Shown in pieces: positions 16,858-25,386 of a stretch of 64,000 nt of DNA. The stretch's first letter is position 1; the number at the start of each line of letters is the position of its first letter. This DNA is from DASRBN01 sp035294305 (lineage in GTDB: Bacteria > Chloroflexota > Ktedonobacteria > Ktedonobacterales > Ktedonobacteraceae). Below the pieces are notes generated by a model. It was given only the letters and a program-made list of their open reading frames with translations. It was not told the origin of the DNA and searched no databases. Location: contig DATGLD010000025.1 of NCBI GenBank assembly GCA_035294305.1, positions 124,001 through 188,000 of the forward strand, read 5' to 3'. The position numbers and the translations under genes are program-made.

Positions 16858-18852
16858 TTGCTTCCAGGTATCTGGCATAAATTTGTGAAAGGCATCAGCA
16901 ATCTGGGCAATCACGAGGCGCTCGGTAAATTAGGTGATTTTACTGCCACGCCGCGCATGATTGTTATCTCTTTGCTTGCAATTATTATCGGTGTAATCAG
17001 CGCCTTCGTAGCGCTTATTCTCCTCAGACTGATCGGCTTTTTTACCAATCTCTTTTTCTTCCAGCGTCTGGGGTTTGCCCTGGTTTCGCCCGCAGGCAAC
17101 CATCTCGGCGTTTTAGTGATCCTGGTGCCCGTCATCGGAGCGCTCGTTATTGGATTGATCGCGCGCTACGGGTCTGAACGCATTCGCGGTCACGGCATCC
17201 CTGAAGCCATTGAAGCCATCCTCATCAATGGTAGCCGCGTAGAACCGAAGGTGGCTTTCTGGAAACCCTTATCTTCCGCGCTGTCAATTGGCACCGGCGG
17301 ACCATTTGGAGCCGAAGGCCCGATCATCATGACCGGTGGAGCATTCGGTTCGCTGATTGCCCAGTTTTTCCAGCTTTCGAGCACCGAACGCAGGACGCTG
17401 CTGGTGGCAGGCGCAGCGGGGGGCATGTCCGCCACATTCGCCTCACCGGTAGCAGCGGTTCTGCTGGCCGTCGAACTACTGCTCTTTGAGTGGAAGCCAC
17501 GCAGCCTGGTACCGGTAGCGCTGGCCAGCGCTGCGGCTGCGGCAATGCGGCGCTATATCATCGGCATGGGTCCGCTCTTCCCAACGCCGCCTCATCCGGC
17601 GTTTATCGGTCCGGGTGGTCTGCTTGGCTGTGTGGTGGTGGGACTGCTTGCCGGTGCTCTCTCGGCGCTCTTGACGGTGGCCGTCTACGCCGCTGAAGAC
17701 GCGTTTCGCCTGCTGCCCATCCATTGGATGTGGTGGCCTGCTATCGGCGGGCTGGTGGTTGGTATCGGCGGCTTGATCTTCCCACAGGCGCTTGGTGTGG
17801 GCTATGACATGATCGGCACACTATTGGCAGGCAAGGGTACAGTCGAGTTGATCCTGGGTATATTGATCGTCAAGTCGATTATCTGGTCGGTATCATTGGG
17901 TTCAGGCACCTCCGGTGGTGTCCTGGCGCCACTCCTGATGATGGGAGGCGCGCTCGGCGGACTTGAAGCCTTTTTCTTGCCGAACGAAGGATTGGGTTTC
18001 TGGCCGCTGGTTAGCATGGGAGCCATCCTGGGCGGCACGATGCGTTCTCCCTTTACGGGCATCATCTTCGCCCTCGAGCTGACCCACGACGTGAATATGC
18101 TCTTGCCACTGTTAATAGCCGTAGTTATCGCACATGGCTTCACCGTCCTGGTGATGCGGCGCTCGATCTTGACTGAAAAGGTCAGCCGGCGCGGGTATCA
18201 TTTGACCCGCGAATATTCGACCGACCCGTTGGAGATCATCTTTGTGCGCGAGGTCATGCGAACGAATATCGTTGCCCTCTCCGATAAAATGTCACTACAA
18301 GACCTGGTAAAATTGCTGAATAAGAGTCCCACAGCTGCACCCGCCAGCGCGAACGGAGGAACCAGCATGACACAGGAGGCGATCAAGTCGCTTGCTCCTG
18401 CGCCTCCCGCCACAATAAACAAAGAGGCTAGCAGCAGAACCGCTGGTCGCATACAGCACCTCTACCCGGTATTAGATGCCGGGGAATACCTGGTTGGCGT
18501 CGTGACCAGGCGCGATTTGGAGAATCTTATCTCTATGGCGGCCGAAAGTGGAGATGGAAGCGGAGATGGCTTCACCAAGAAGCTTGCCGATGTGGTAAAC
18601 CATTATCCCATCGTGGCCTACGCCGACGAACCGCTGCGGGTAGTGGTGTATCGTATGGCCGATACAGGCCACACGCGTTTTCCTGTTGTGGAGCGCGATG
18701 ATCCAAGGAAAATGGTAGGTATCGTTTCGCTGAATGACCTGCTCAAAGCCAGGGCGCGCAGCCTGGAGGAAGAGCGCCACCGCGAACGAGTCCTGCGCCT
18801 GCGCCTCTTGTTCCCAACGCGCGATGTGGAAAAAGCGAAAAAGGTCGAATAG
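16858..18852 (+). CDS. ClC-family chloride channel/transporter with CBS domains
   Basis: A 664-aa membrane protein with a TTG start after AAAGGAGGAATAG. The membrane core (about 40-440) has the ClC selectivity motifs: GHGIPEA (a GSGIP variant), GGPFGAEGP with the gating glutamate, and SGGVLAP. The C-terminal ~200 residues hold two CBS repeats separated by an Ala/Pro-rich linker; the second includes HTRFPVVERDDPRKMVGIVSLNDLL. CBS pairs bind adenine nucleotides and modulate gating. The intact gating Glu is compatible with either H+/Cl- exchange or a channel. Co-transcription with MarR is likely. A 34-bp perfect hairpin ends the unit. Confidence 0.93.
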   Translation: MLPGIWHKFVKGISNLGNHEALGKLGDFTATPRMIVISLLAIIIGVISAFVALILLRLIGFFTNLFFFQRLGFALVSPAGNHLGVLVILVPVIGALVIGLIARYGSERIRGHGIPEAIEAILINGSRVEPKVAFWKPLSSALSIGTGGPFGAEGPIIMTGGAFGSLIAQFFQLSSTERRTLLVAGAAGGMSATFASPVAAVLLAVELLLFEWKPRSLVPVALASAAAAAMRRYIIGMGPLFPTPPHPAFIGPGGLLGCVVVGLLAGALSALLTVAVYAAEDAFRLLPIHWMWWPAIGGLVVGIGGLIFPQALGVGYDMIGTLLAGKGTVELILGILIVKSIIWSVSLGSGTSGGVLAPLLMMGGALGGLEAFFLPNEGLGFWPLVSMGAILGGTMRSPFTGIIFALELTHDVNMLLPLLIAVVIAHGFTVLVMRRSILTEKVSRRGYHLTREYSTDPLEIIFVREVMRTNIVALSDKMSLQDLVKLLNKSPTAAPASANGGTSMTQEAIKSLAPAPPATINKEASSRTAGRIQHLYPVLDAGEYLVGVVTRRDLENLISMAAESGDGSGDGFTKKLADVVNHYPIVAYADEPLRVVVYRMADTGHTRFPVVERDDPRKMVGIVSLNDLLKARARSLEEERHRERVLRLRLLFPTRDVEKAKKVE

Positions 18853-18920
18853 GGCTTCATTCAGGAAAAAGCCGGTTCCCTTACGTGTAAGGGAACCGGC
18901 TTTTTCCTGAATGAAGCCCT
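18851..18920 (+). terminator. Long perfect palindromic terminator after the ClC gene
   Basis: 34-bp perfectly paired arms (18851-18884 and 18887-18920) around a 2-nt loop. An inner GCCGGTTCCC stem is followed by TTTTT within the right arm, so an inner terminator is nested in a larger palindrome. It starts over the ClC stop codon. Confidence 0.85.
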
Positions 18921-18997
18921 CCCCGCCTTGAAAAAATCACTTAAATGATTTATTATTCTTATACGATCAAATAAATTTTATCGATGGGGAAAGTTCG

Positions 18998-19822
18998 ATG
19001 CTGGAATCCTACGAAATCGAAAATATCGAGCAATTACGCGCTATCTCTGACATGTTGCGTGTGCGCATCATCGATCTCCTCTTGAGGCAGCCTATGACCG
19101 TGACGCAAATCGGCGAGGAATTGGGTGAGGCTCCGGCCAAAATTCACTATCACGTGCGCGAGTTGGAGAAGGCGGGCTTGCTGCGATTGGTGGAAACACG
19201 CGAAAAGGGCGGCATCCTCGAGAAATATTACCAGCCCATAGCGCGCGAGTTCACAGTAGAGAAATCCTTACTTTCCGCGCCGCCCGACGAGGCCCTCGGC
19301 GCAACGAGCAATTTTCTCAATCAAATCAAGGATGGTTTTCAACGCGCACTGAGGTGGGCCATACAACAAAAAGAGAGCAAACCAGGAATAGGTCTGGGCG
19401 TCGCGCACTTATATATGACACTCCAGGAACAGGAGCAGCTTGGCAAGCAGATTTTTGAGCTGCTTAAGCCGTATGAAGTCCGGCGCGGCATCGAGGGGGA
19501 ACGAGAACTGGTAAGCGCAATTCTTGTCTATCCGCAGTTGAGCCCGATGTCCATTTTAGATACAACGCCGGCAGAATCGAAGTTAGAGGTCACATGGACG
19601 GTGGGAACGGCAGTGTTCAGTCGTGCTGATCTGGTGAAGGCGGTAGTACAGGGGAAACATTTACGCATTAAAGTGGTGGGCGTCTGTCAATTTGCCGATG
19701 ATGTGACCGCCGACCTGGTAGACCAGGCGGTCGATTACTTTCACCTGGTTGGTAAGCTCATTGCTCCGGCTGGAGTGCGCGAAGTCTTAATGAAAAAAGT
19801 TGAGGCAGCGGGGACGCGATAA
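18998..19822 (+). CDS. ArsR-like helix-turn-helix regulator
   Basis: A 274-aa protein. Residues 8-95 form an ArsR/HTH_20-type winged helix (LRAISDMLRVRIIDLLLRQPMTVTQIGEELGEAPAKIHYHVRELEKAGL in pieces). The remaining ~180 residues are an effector or dimer region with no metal-binding cysteines, so a small-molecule or envelope signal is more likely than a metal. The MFS exporter gene follows 94 bp downstream in the same direction, suggesting the regulator controls it. A GGGGAAAG site precedes the ATG. Confidence 0.82.
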   Translation: MLESYEIENIEQLRAISDMLRVRIIDLLLRQPMTVTQIGEELGEAPAKIHYHVRELEKAGLLRLVETREKGGILEKYYQPIAREFTVEKSLLSAPPDEALGATSNFLNQIKDGFQRALRWAIQQKESKPGIGLGVAHLYMTLQEQEQLGKQIFELLKPYEVRRGIEGERELVSAILVYPQLSPMSILDTTPAESKLEVTWTVGTAVFSRADLVKAVVQGKHLRIKVVGVCQFADDVTADLVDQAVDYFHLVGKLIAPAGVREVLMKKVEAAGTR

Positions 19823-19852
19823 TTGACTTTGACAAAATAATCTGCTAATGGA

Positions 19853-19899
19853 CGTAGGGCCGATCAAGCGGCGCTGGGCGCGAGCAATCGGCCCCTACG
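19853..19899. repeat. Imperfect palindromic repeat between regulator and MFS genes
   Basis: CGTAGGGCCGAT on the left pairs with ATCGGCCCCTACG on the right with one bulge. It shares the GTAGGG/CCCTAC outer core with the palindromes at 4272 and 23912. Confidence 0.6.
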
Positions 19900-19915
19900 C
19901 AGCTAGGAGAATGTT

Positions 19916-21220
19916 ATGCCTGCGCAAACACCAACCGGCCCATTGGGTGAGACCGCCGGTATGGCTCCGGCAGCTAAAAGCAGGGGATTGTTCATCAATC
20001 GCAATTTTACGTTGCTTGCCATTGGCCAGGCGATCTCCAATATGGGCGATTTCGTCTATAGCACCACGCTGCTGGTATGGGTGTTTGTTCTGACGCATTC
20101 GGCGGCAGCTGTTAGCGGCGTGTGGATTGCGCAGTACGCGCCGATTTTCCTGCTTGGTCCTATCGCCGGTGTTTTCGTTGATCGCTGGAATCGACGGCGC
20201 ACGATGATTGTGGCAGATGTGGTACGGGCAGTTGTCGTCCTGTTGCCATTCGTCGTGCCAACTTTTTTGCGCTTACCGGCCATCTACAGCAGCATTTTCC
20301 TGGTTTCAGGCTTTTCACGCTTCTTTATGCCCGCGCGAGCAGGGGTGATACAGGTGATCGTGCCCGAAGAGCAGCGTACCCAGGCCATATCTATTTCGCA
20401 GACAACTTTCGCGCTCGCCTTTATCGTTGGCCCGGCCATCGCCGCGCCGCTCTACTTCATCGTTGGGCCATTCATAGGCAGCCTGATCGATGCATTCTCG
20501 TTTCTGGTCTCAGCCGCGTGCCTGATCGCCATGCAGGTCTCGCGAGAAGCCATGCAGCCCGCGCTCTTGCACACAAAACGACGCTCGTCAAGTGGCTTGC
20601 AGGCAGTTATCGCTGAACTGTTCGATGGCTTCAAATACGTGGCAAAGAGTCGCACGCTTTTCATTGTCATCATCCTGGCGGCTATCGTGATGCTTGGAGC
20701 GGGTGCGCTCAATGCCCTGGATATCATCTTCGTGACGCGCAACCTGCACACCAGCGCTTCCTATTATGGCCCGCTAACGGCCCTGGCCGGGCTGGGCACG
20801 CTGATCGGCGCAATTATAGCGGGCATCGTTGCAAAAAGAGCGACGCCCAGGATGATCCTGACGGGGAGTGTCTTTCTGCTGGGAGTCGGCATTATTCTCT
20901 ATTCGTTGCAAACCTGGATCGTGTCAGCACTTATCATCATTTTCGTAATGAGCATTCCGCAGGGAGGAATCGAAGTTGGCGCCGGTCCGCTGCTGATGCA
21001 GGCGACGCCGCGCATGCTGATGGGCCGGGTACAGTCGGTACTTGAAACGGCGATGTATGGCATGAGCCTGCTGTCTATCGCGTTGGCAGGATACTTTGCG
21101 CAGTTTATTGGCGTCAATATCATCTTTGCTGTGGGTGGGGTGTTGTTCGCGCTCGGCGGTGTTGTTGGCTGGCTCGGCATTCCGGCCCATATAGCTCCGG
21201 AACCTGAGACAGAACAATAA
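19916..21220 (+). CDS. MFS efflux transporter (DHA3-type)
   Basis: A 434-aa polytopic membrane protein with about twelve hydrophobic helices. The cytoplasmic loop 2-3 signature appears as GPIAGVFVDRWNRRRTMIVADVVRA and a similar loop at mid-protein. This pattern is typical of DHA3-type drug or macrolide exporters (MFS_3). The N-terminal ~25 residues are a soluble Pro/Gly-rich tail containing TGPLG, a short phrase that also recurs in the NYN protein at 25.4-26.8 kb. It probably exports a hydrophobic compound sensed by the upstream regulator. The substrate is unknown. Confidence 0.88.
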   Translation: MPAQTPTGPLGETAGMAPAAKSRGLFINRNFTLLAIGQAISNMGDFVYSTTLLVWVFVLTHSAAAVSGVWIAQYAPIFLLGPIAGVFVDRWNRRRTMIVADVVRAVVVLLPFVVPTFLRLPAIYSSIFLVSGFSRFFMPARAGVIQVIVPEEQRTQAISISQTTFALAFIVGPAIAAPLYFIVGPFIGSLIDAFSFLVSAACLIAMQVSREAMQPALLHTKRRSSSGLQAVIAELFDGFKYVAKSRTLFIVIILAAIVMLGAGALNALDIIFVTRNLHTSASYYGPLTALAGLGTLIGAIIAGIVAKRATPRMILTGSVFLLGVGIILYSLQTWIVSALIIIFVMSIPQGGIEVGAGPLLMQATPRMLMGRVQSVLETAMYGMSLLSIALAGYFAQFIGVNIIFAVGGVLFALGGVVGWLGIPAHIAPEPETEQ

Positions 21221-21236
21221 TCATGGAGGAACTCTT

Positions 21237-21520
21237 ATGCCCGGCATTCGTTTACAGCGCCTGGCGCAGGTGTTAGTGCGTTATTCGCTGGGTCTCAAAA
21301 AAGGCAAACGCAATGTGGACCGCTGCATCAAACATACGCTGTTCGATGAAAAGATGGGCGGCACGGTTCACCTTGCGCTGGGCGCCAGCCTTCCCGAAAC
21401 CGGCGGGTCAATCAGCCCGCTTTACACTGGGATATGGTGCGCGATTTGCGAACCGGGAGTGAATTTCGCATCGATGGCGAGTTATTCTGCAAAGATGGTG
21501 AGTTTGTCGTGCAATACAAA
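21237..21520 (+). pseudogene. Decayed M29-type aminopeptidase gene
   Basis: The frame begins with MPGIRLQRLAQVLVRYSLGLKKG, recognisable here in its first part as the N-terminus of M29 (AmpS/thermophilic) aminopeptidases. It jumps directly to the family's C-terminal region (HTLFDEKMGGTVHLALGAS, then PETGG). Near 21407 a one-base shift moves the remaining matching sequence (ALHWDMVRDLRTGSEFRIDG) to another frame. About 290 residues of the ~370-410-aa enzyme, including metal ligands, are missing. The retained start has a ribosome site and sits 17 nt after the MFS stop codon. Confidence 0.8.
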
Positions 21521-21570
21521 AAGGGGGTGAAGCGCGAACAATCACGCTTCACCCCCTTTTTGTATTGCAC
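21509..21570. terminator. 26-bp inverted repeat, probable bidirectional terminator
   Basis: Perfect arms 21509-21534 and 21545-21570 with a 10-nt loop. The stem contains AAAAAGGGGGTGAAGCG and its complement, so a T tract follows the GC-rich stem in either direction. It lies between the convergent M29 remnant and greA. Confidence 0.75.
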
Positions 21571-21578
21571 GCACGAGA

Positions 21579-22100
21579 TTAGAGCATCGGGCGCACTGAA
21601 CGAAGGGTATAGGTCGTCACACCACCAGGTGTGGATACACTCACCTGATCTCCTTCTTTATGCCCCATTAGAGCCTTGCCGACAGGTGATTGATCGGAAA
21701 TGAGGCCGGCCTTGGGATCGGCTTCAAACGTCTCAACGATTTTGAAGAGGCGAGTCGCGCCGGAACTCGTTTCGACTTCTACCTGCATGCCAATACGCAC
21801 GACTGGAGGCCCGTCGACCGCATCATGCATATCGGCCGTCATGACTTCGGCGACGGCAAGCAAGCGCTCCAACTCTAGAATCTGGCCTTCCAGCTTCGCC
21901 TGCTCGTTTTTTGCGTCCTCATAGGCGCTGCTTTCACTGATATCGCCGGCCTCTTTCGCCTCGTGGATATAATCCGCTATCTCTTTACGTTTGACAGTGC
22001 GCAGGTATTCCAGGCGCTCCTGCATTTTAGCATAGCCTTCAGGAGTCAGGCGATAGATACGCTGTTCGGACTTCGCATCACTCTGTCCACCAATACTCAT
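21579..22100 (-). CDS. greA: Transcript cleavage factor GreA family
   Basis: A 173-aa protein. Residues 15-90 form the antiparallel coiled coil with the acidic tip (GDISESSAYEDAKNEQ; in GreA the equivalent Asp and Glu coordinate Mg2+ in the RNA polymerase active site). The C-terminal FKBP-like domain includes ADPKAGLISDQSPVGKALMGHKEGD, the standard GreA 'SPxGxALxGxxxGD' block. It rescues backtracked RNA polymerase by stimulating RNA cleavage. The chain is slightly longer than E. coli GreA (158 aa) because of an N-terminal extension. Confidence 0.93.
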   Translation of the reverse strand: MSIGGQSDAKSEQRIYRLTPEGYAKMQERLEYLRTVKRKEIADYIHEAKEAGDISESSAYEDAKNEQAKLEGQILELERLLAVAEVMTADMHDAVDGPPVVRIGMQVEVETSSGATRLFKIVETFEADPKAGLISDQSPVGKALMGHKEGDQVSVSTPGGVTTYTLRSVRPML

Positions 22101-22270
22101 TGAATACTCCTCTCTACTTGTGAGGGGAAACGGGAGAAAATCACCGGGCCGGCATAGCGGCCCTCATACTCCGTAAATGACAGTACAACAAAGATAACAA
22201 AGGCGTGGAGAATGTATCGATTCCTCACTCCCCTGTCTGGGAGCATACGCTCCTGGGCAAATGTATAGTG

Positions 22271-22306
22271 TAAAGGTGACCGCCATGGCCAACCTGATCA
22301 CCTTTA
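22271..22306. repeat. Inverted repeat between greA and the alpha/beta hydrolase gene
   Basis: TAAAGGTGA (22271-22279) and TCACCTTTA (22298-22306), 9-bp arms with an 18-nt spacer, downstream of the hydrolase gene and upstream of greA. No T run follows, so operator or RNA hairpin are both possible. Confidence 0.4.
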
Positions 22307-22383
22307 TGAAAAGGCATTCCTTGCAGACATGAAGGAGATTATACGGCCTGTACTAGCGAACGTCAAGTGTTATGGTCACCATT

Positions 22384-23775
22384 TTATTCTTCTGATGCCA
22401 ACTTGCCAATACGATACAGGCCTGTACCACAAACGGAGCATTTCCCGCGTATCGCAGTCCTTCCATTCTTCATCGTCACTTCATGCGCGTCCTGTACCGT
22501 TCTCTTTTGCTTACATTTGACACAATAGGCCTCGACCACCAGGCTATCCGCCTGCTCTTGCTCAGCACCAGACTGCTCGGGTCCCGGTTCTGGCCCCTGA
22601 TCTTGCGACAAAGGGCCACCGCTTTCCTCTTGTTTCACAACCTGTTCCGGCTCAGAGGGCGGCGGTGACTCTTCGGGTGTTGAAGGAGCGGGGATGGCTA
22701 GCTCAACGAGTTGTTCATCTTGCTCGTTGGACTCCACTTTTCGCGTCTCTGCAAAACCGAGCGCCTCCACCTGCTCCTGTAGATGAGCCAGCGCGCTATT
22801 GCTTCCTGCTTGTTGTTGCCGCCCCTGCTGGCTCCAGCGCAGGATGGCCGCAGCTACCGCATCCGGCAGTTCCTCATGGACGGCAAGACCCGCATCACGA
22901 AGCAGTTCAACCTGGACATGCCCTGGTCTACCACGCGGACCAGCAACGTACCGCGAGCCCTTCACCTCAGATGCACCCCAGATGATTAAGGTGGGCTGTG
23001 TCAGCTTTTCAAGCTGTCCGCTTACATTATACGCCAATTTTCCTGCCAACAACGCCATCGGCGCGTGTTCCGCCCCTAACTGGTGGGCGGCGGCATAGTA
23101 ATGGTCAAGACCGGAATCTCCGGTAAAAGCATGCCGGCGCCCTCTGACATAGCGAAGCGCAGGCCGCGTACTGAGCAAGGAATACACCAGCAATTTCACT
23201 GTCGGAGCATCGATAAGGTTGGCTATCAATGCCGGCGTTTGCTCATCTCCGAACAATGCCACCGGAGAGATCAGCACCAGGCGCTCACATAACGATGGAG
23301 AAGTGGCGGCTACCGTTACCGCGAAGTTACAACTCACCCCGCTCGCAATAATAGTTGCCGGCTGCCTCACTGCATCTGCCAGGAAATCACGACAGAGGGC
23401 GATATATGTCTCAGGAGCGTATGCTAGCCGGGGATGATCTGAGAGGCCAAAACCCAGCAAATCAGGCGCGTATACACGATAGTATGGGGCCAGGAACTCC
23501 ATGATACGGCGCATCTCATAGGCCGAAGCCCCAACTTCCAGGGTATGTAATAAAAGCAAAGGGGGAGCATCAGCCGCTCCTCGCACCTTATAGAAGACAT
23601 GCTCCTGCCGCCAATGATAAATACGATCCTCACCAGGCAACTCGCTCTCCAACTGCTGAGGTGTATCTAACATGTGGCGCAATGCGACCACTGCCGCAAC
23701 GACCGCTGTAGCGAGCATACTTAAACCAAGTAAGCGGATCAGCGCCACTACCAGGCGACCTGCCGTTTTCTGCAT
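22384..23775 (-). CDS. Alpha/beta hydrolase fused to a C-terminal zinc ribbon (DUF5679-like)
   Basis: A 463-aa protein. Residues 8-34 form a membrane anchor. An alpha/beta hydrolase domain follows (about 55-315) with the oxyanion HTLE region, DLLGFGLSD, and a nucleophile elbow GVSCN around Ser148 in which the usual last Gly is Asn. An acidic Pro/Glu/Gln-rich linker (about 325-415) leads to a 45-residue four-cysteine zinc ribbon (YCVKCKQKR ... GKCSVCGTGLYRIGK), which resembles DUF5679. Anchor, hydrolase, linker and ribbon in one chain is unusual. Substrate unknown. Confidence 0.8.
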   Translation of the reverse strand: MQKTAGRLVVALIRLLGLSMLATAVVAAVVALRHMLDTPQQLESELPGEDRIYHWRQEHVFYKVRGAADAPPLLLLHTLEVGASAYEMRRIMEFLAPYYRVYAPDLLGFGLSDHPRLAYAPETYIALCRDFLADAVRQPATIIASGVSCNFAVTVAATSPSLCERLVLISPVALFGDEQTPALIANLIDAPTVKLLVYSLLSTRPALRYVRGRRHAFTGDSGLDHYYAAAHQLGAEHAPMALLAGKLAYNVSGQLEKLTQPTLIIWGASEVKGSRYVAGPRGRPGHVQVELLRDAGLAVHEELPDAVAAAILRWSQQGRQQQAGSNSALAHLQEQVEALGFAETRKVESNEQDEQLVELAIPAPSTPEESPPPSEPEQVVKQEESGGPLSQDQGPEPGPEQSGAEQEQADSLVVEAYCVKCKQKRTVQDAHEVTMKNGRTAIRGKCSVCGTGLYRIGKLASEE

Positions 23776-23911
23776 CGAACCCTCCTACTTTTCGTCCTGT
23801 CCACCAGGGTGAGATTGATCACCGCCCCGCCGGACAAATGGGTGGGATGGTCTCACGTCGAGGTAGTATACCACGGTAGGGCGATTTACCAGTCGAGCCA
23901 GCAAGAACCCT

Positions 23912-23948
23912 CCCGGTAGGGACAGGTCTCAGACCTGTCCCTACCGGG
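23912..23948. repeat. Perfect palindrome (18-bp arms)
   Basis: CCCGGTAGGGACAGGTCT, one central base, then its exact complement. It carries the same GTAGGGACAG core as the repeat at 4272 and lies in the 305-bp region between the divergent hydrolase and PanC-like genes. Confidence 0.8.
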
Positions 23949-24009
23949 TCCACCAGCTGACCTCAAATGACTCGATTTTTAAATCCCGCGGATACTATAG
24001 TTACTTCCG

Positions 24010-24038
24010 TTGACGCGAACCGTTAAGGACACTACAAT
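24010..24038 (+). promoter_or_regulatory. Promoter of the PanC-like gene
   Basis: TTGACG (24010-24015) and TACAAT (24033-24038) with an ideal 17-bp spacer, 44 nt before the start codon. Confidence 0.65.
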
Positions 24039-24081
24039 ACTCGATAATATATAGAAGCGCATCTATGCTTGCGGAGATATC

Positions 24082-24957
24082 ATGCGTGTTATTCAAGACC
24101 TGTCCGAAATGACAGAGACAGCAAGGGGCTGGCTTGCCGGCGGGACTGTTGGTTTCGTACCTACAATGGGTCACCTGCATGCCGGGCATTTGACACTGGT
24201 GCAAGCTGCGCAGCGTGAATGCGAGATCAGTGTCGTCAGTATTTTCGTCAACCCATTACAGTTTGATTCCAGCAGAGACGCTGCCCTCTATCCCCGTAAC
24301 CTCCCACAAGACCTTCAATTACTGGATAATGAGCAAGTAGACGTTGTGTTTGTCCCCGAATCCGAGGATATCTATCCTCCCAACTTTTCTACTTATGTTA
24401 CTCCTAACGGTCCAATAACACAATGGTTACAAAAGACGCAGCGCTCACACTATGCTCGCGGCGTTGCCACTATTACGACGAAACTCTTCCAGCTTATACG
24501 CCCTGATACCGTCTATTACAGCCACAAAAACGCGTTGCATCTTGCTTTATCGCGCCAGGTCATTCGCGATTTGAATTTCGATATCAGTTTGCGGCTGCTG
24601 CCGGTGATTCGTGATCCTGATGGATTGCCACTGGGTAATCACCCGCAGCGCATCTCAGCTGCTAAACGACGAGCCTTCTCTTTACTCTACCAGGCATTAC
24701 TGCTGGCTAAAAGTATGATTGAGCAGGGCGAACGTGATGTGGCCGTGATCGAAAAAGCTATGGAAGATGTGACAGCGGCGTCATCACTATTGAAGCTGGA
24801 TTTTGCGATCATCTGCGACCCTATGACGTTTGAGGGCCCGGGGAATACTCTTGCCACACCGCTACCCAATACGCTGATTCTGGCCGCAGGCTCGGTCGGC
24901 AATACCTACATGATCGATAATATACTCTGGATGAGCGAGGGATACTGGCTCATCTGA
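24082..24957 (+). CDS. Divergent pantothenate synthetase homologue
   Basis: A 291-aa protein of the PanC length, with the N-terminal nucleotide motif FVPTMGHLHAGH and the FVNPLQF block. In PanC these bind ATP and beta-alanine to join pantoate and beta-alanine. Later motifs deviate: the family's GxKDxQQ is YYSHKNALH here, and the DGLAMSSRN loop, a KMSKS-like ATP-binding element, is DGLPLGNHPQR. Loss of the SSRN serines and arginine may weaken or change activity. It might be a slow PanC, or a PanC-like ligase with another substrate. It stands alone, without panB or panD. Confidence 0.75.
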   Translation: MRVIQDLSEMTETARGWLAGGTVGFVPTMGHLHAGHLTLVQAAQRECEISVVSIFVNPLQFDSSRDAALYPRNLPQDLQLLDNEQVDVVFVPESEDIYPPNFSTYVTPNGPITQWLQKTQRSHYARGVATITTKLFQLIRPDTVYYSHKNALHLALSRQVIRDLNFDISLRLLPVIRDPDGLPLGNHPQRISAAKRRAFSLLYQALLLAKSMIEQGERDVAVIEKAMEDVTAASSLLKLDFAIICDPMTFEGPGNTLATPLPNTLILAAGSVGNTYMIDNILWMSEGYWLI

Positions 24958-25016
24958 ACCTTAGAGGGGATGGCCTGATCCTGAAAAGGGTTATGTATGC
25001 AGGAGTTGTTTCCTCT

Positions 25017-25054
25017 CGTCCGCTAGGGGCAGGCCCTGCTGCCCCTAGCGGACG
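25017..25054. repeat. Perfect palindromic repeat (16-bp arms)
   Basis: CGTCCGCTAGGGGCAG (25017-25032) and its complement (25039-25054) around a 6-nt loop, in the gap between the PanC-like gene and the zinc-ribbon gene. Same TAGGGGCAG core as the other palindromes. Confidence 0.8.
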
Positions 25055-25074
25055 AATAGCAAGGATATACAACT

Positions 25075-25314
25075 ATGATTTTTGCTTTGATTGTTTTCGG
25101 CACGCGCCCTAGGACAAAAGTCCTGGGACAAGTGCAATATAGCTGCCCTATGTGCCGCCAGTACAGTTACCACGTCGTTGTGCGCTCACACAACTGGTTT
25201 ACGCTCTACTGGATACCGGTTCTTCCATTAAAGAAACGGTATATCTCGCGCTGCAATTTCTGTGGCTACCAGGAACAGGTGGATGACGCGCAGGTGAAAA
25301 GGTGGTTTCCATAG
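25075..25314 (+). CDS. Small zinc-ribbon protein
   Basis: A 79-aa protein with CPMC (residues 25-28) and CNFC (61-64) knuckles for one zinc ion, separated by a hydrophobic WFTLYWIPVLPL segment that may associate with the membrane. The N-terminus IFALIVFGTRPRTK is typical of small bacterial zinc-ribbon proteins of unknown role. Followed by a terminator at 25316. The ATG lacks a strong ribosome site. Confidence 0.75.
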   Translation: MIFALIVFGTRPRTKVLGQVQYSCPMCRQYSYHVVVRSHNWFTLYWIPVLPLKKRYISRCNFCGYQEQVDDAQVKRWFP

Positions 25315-25315
25315 G

Positions 25316-25353
25316 AAAGACCGGATAGCCTGGCCAAATATCCGGTCTTTTCA
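25316..25353 (+). terminator. Intrinsic terminator of the zinc-ribbon gene
   Basis: AAAGACCGGATA (25316-25327) and TATCCGGTCTTT (25339-25350) form a 12-bp stem ending in a short T run. Confidence 0.75.
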
Positions 25354-25386
25354 TAACATGCAGTTTCTTTTTATCCAAACAAATGC

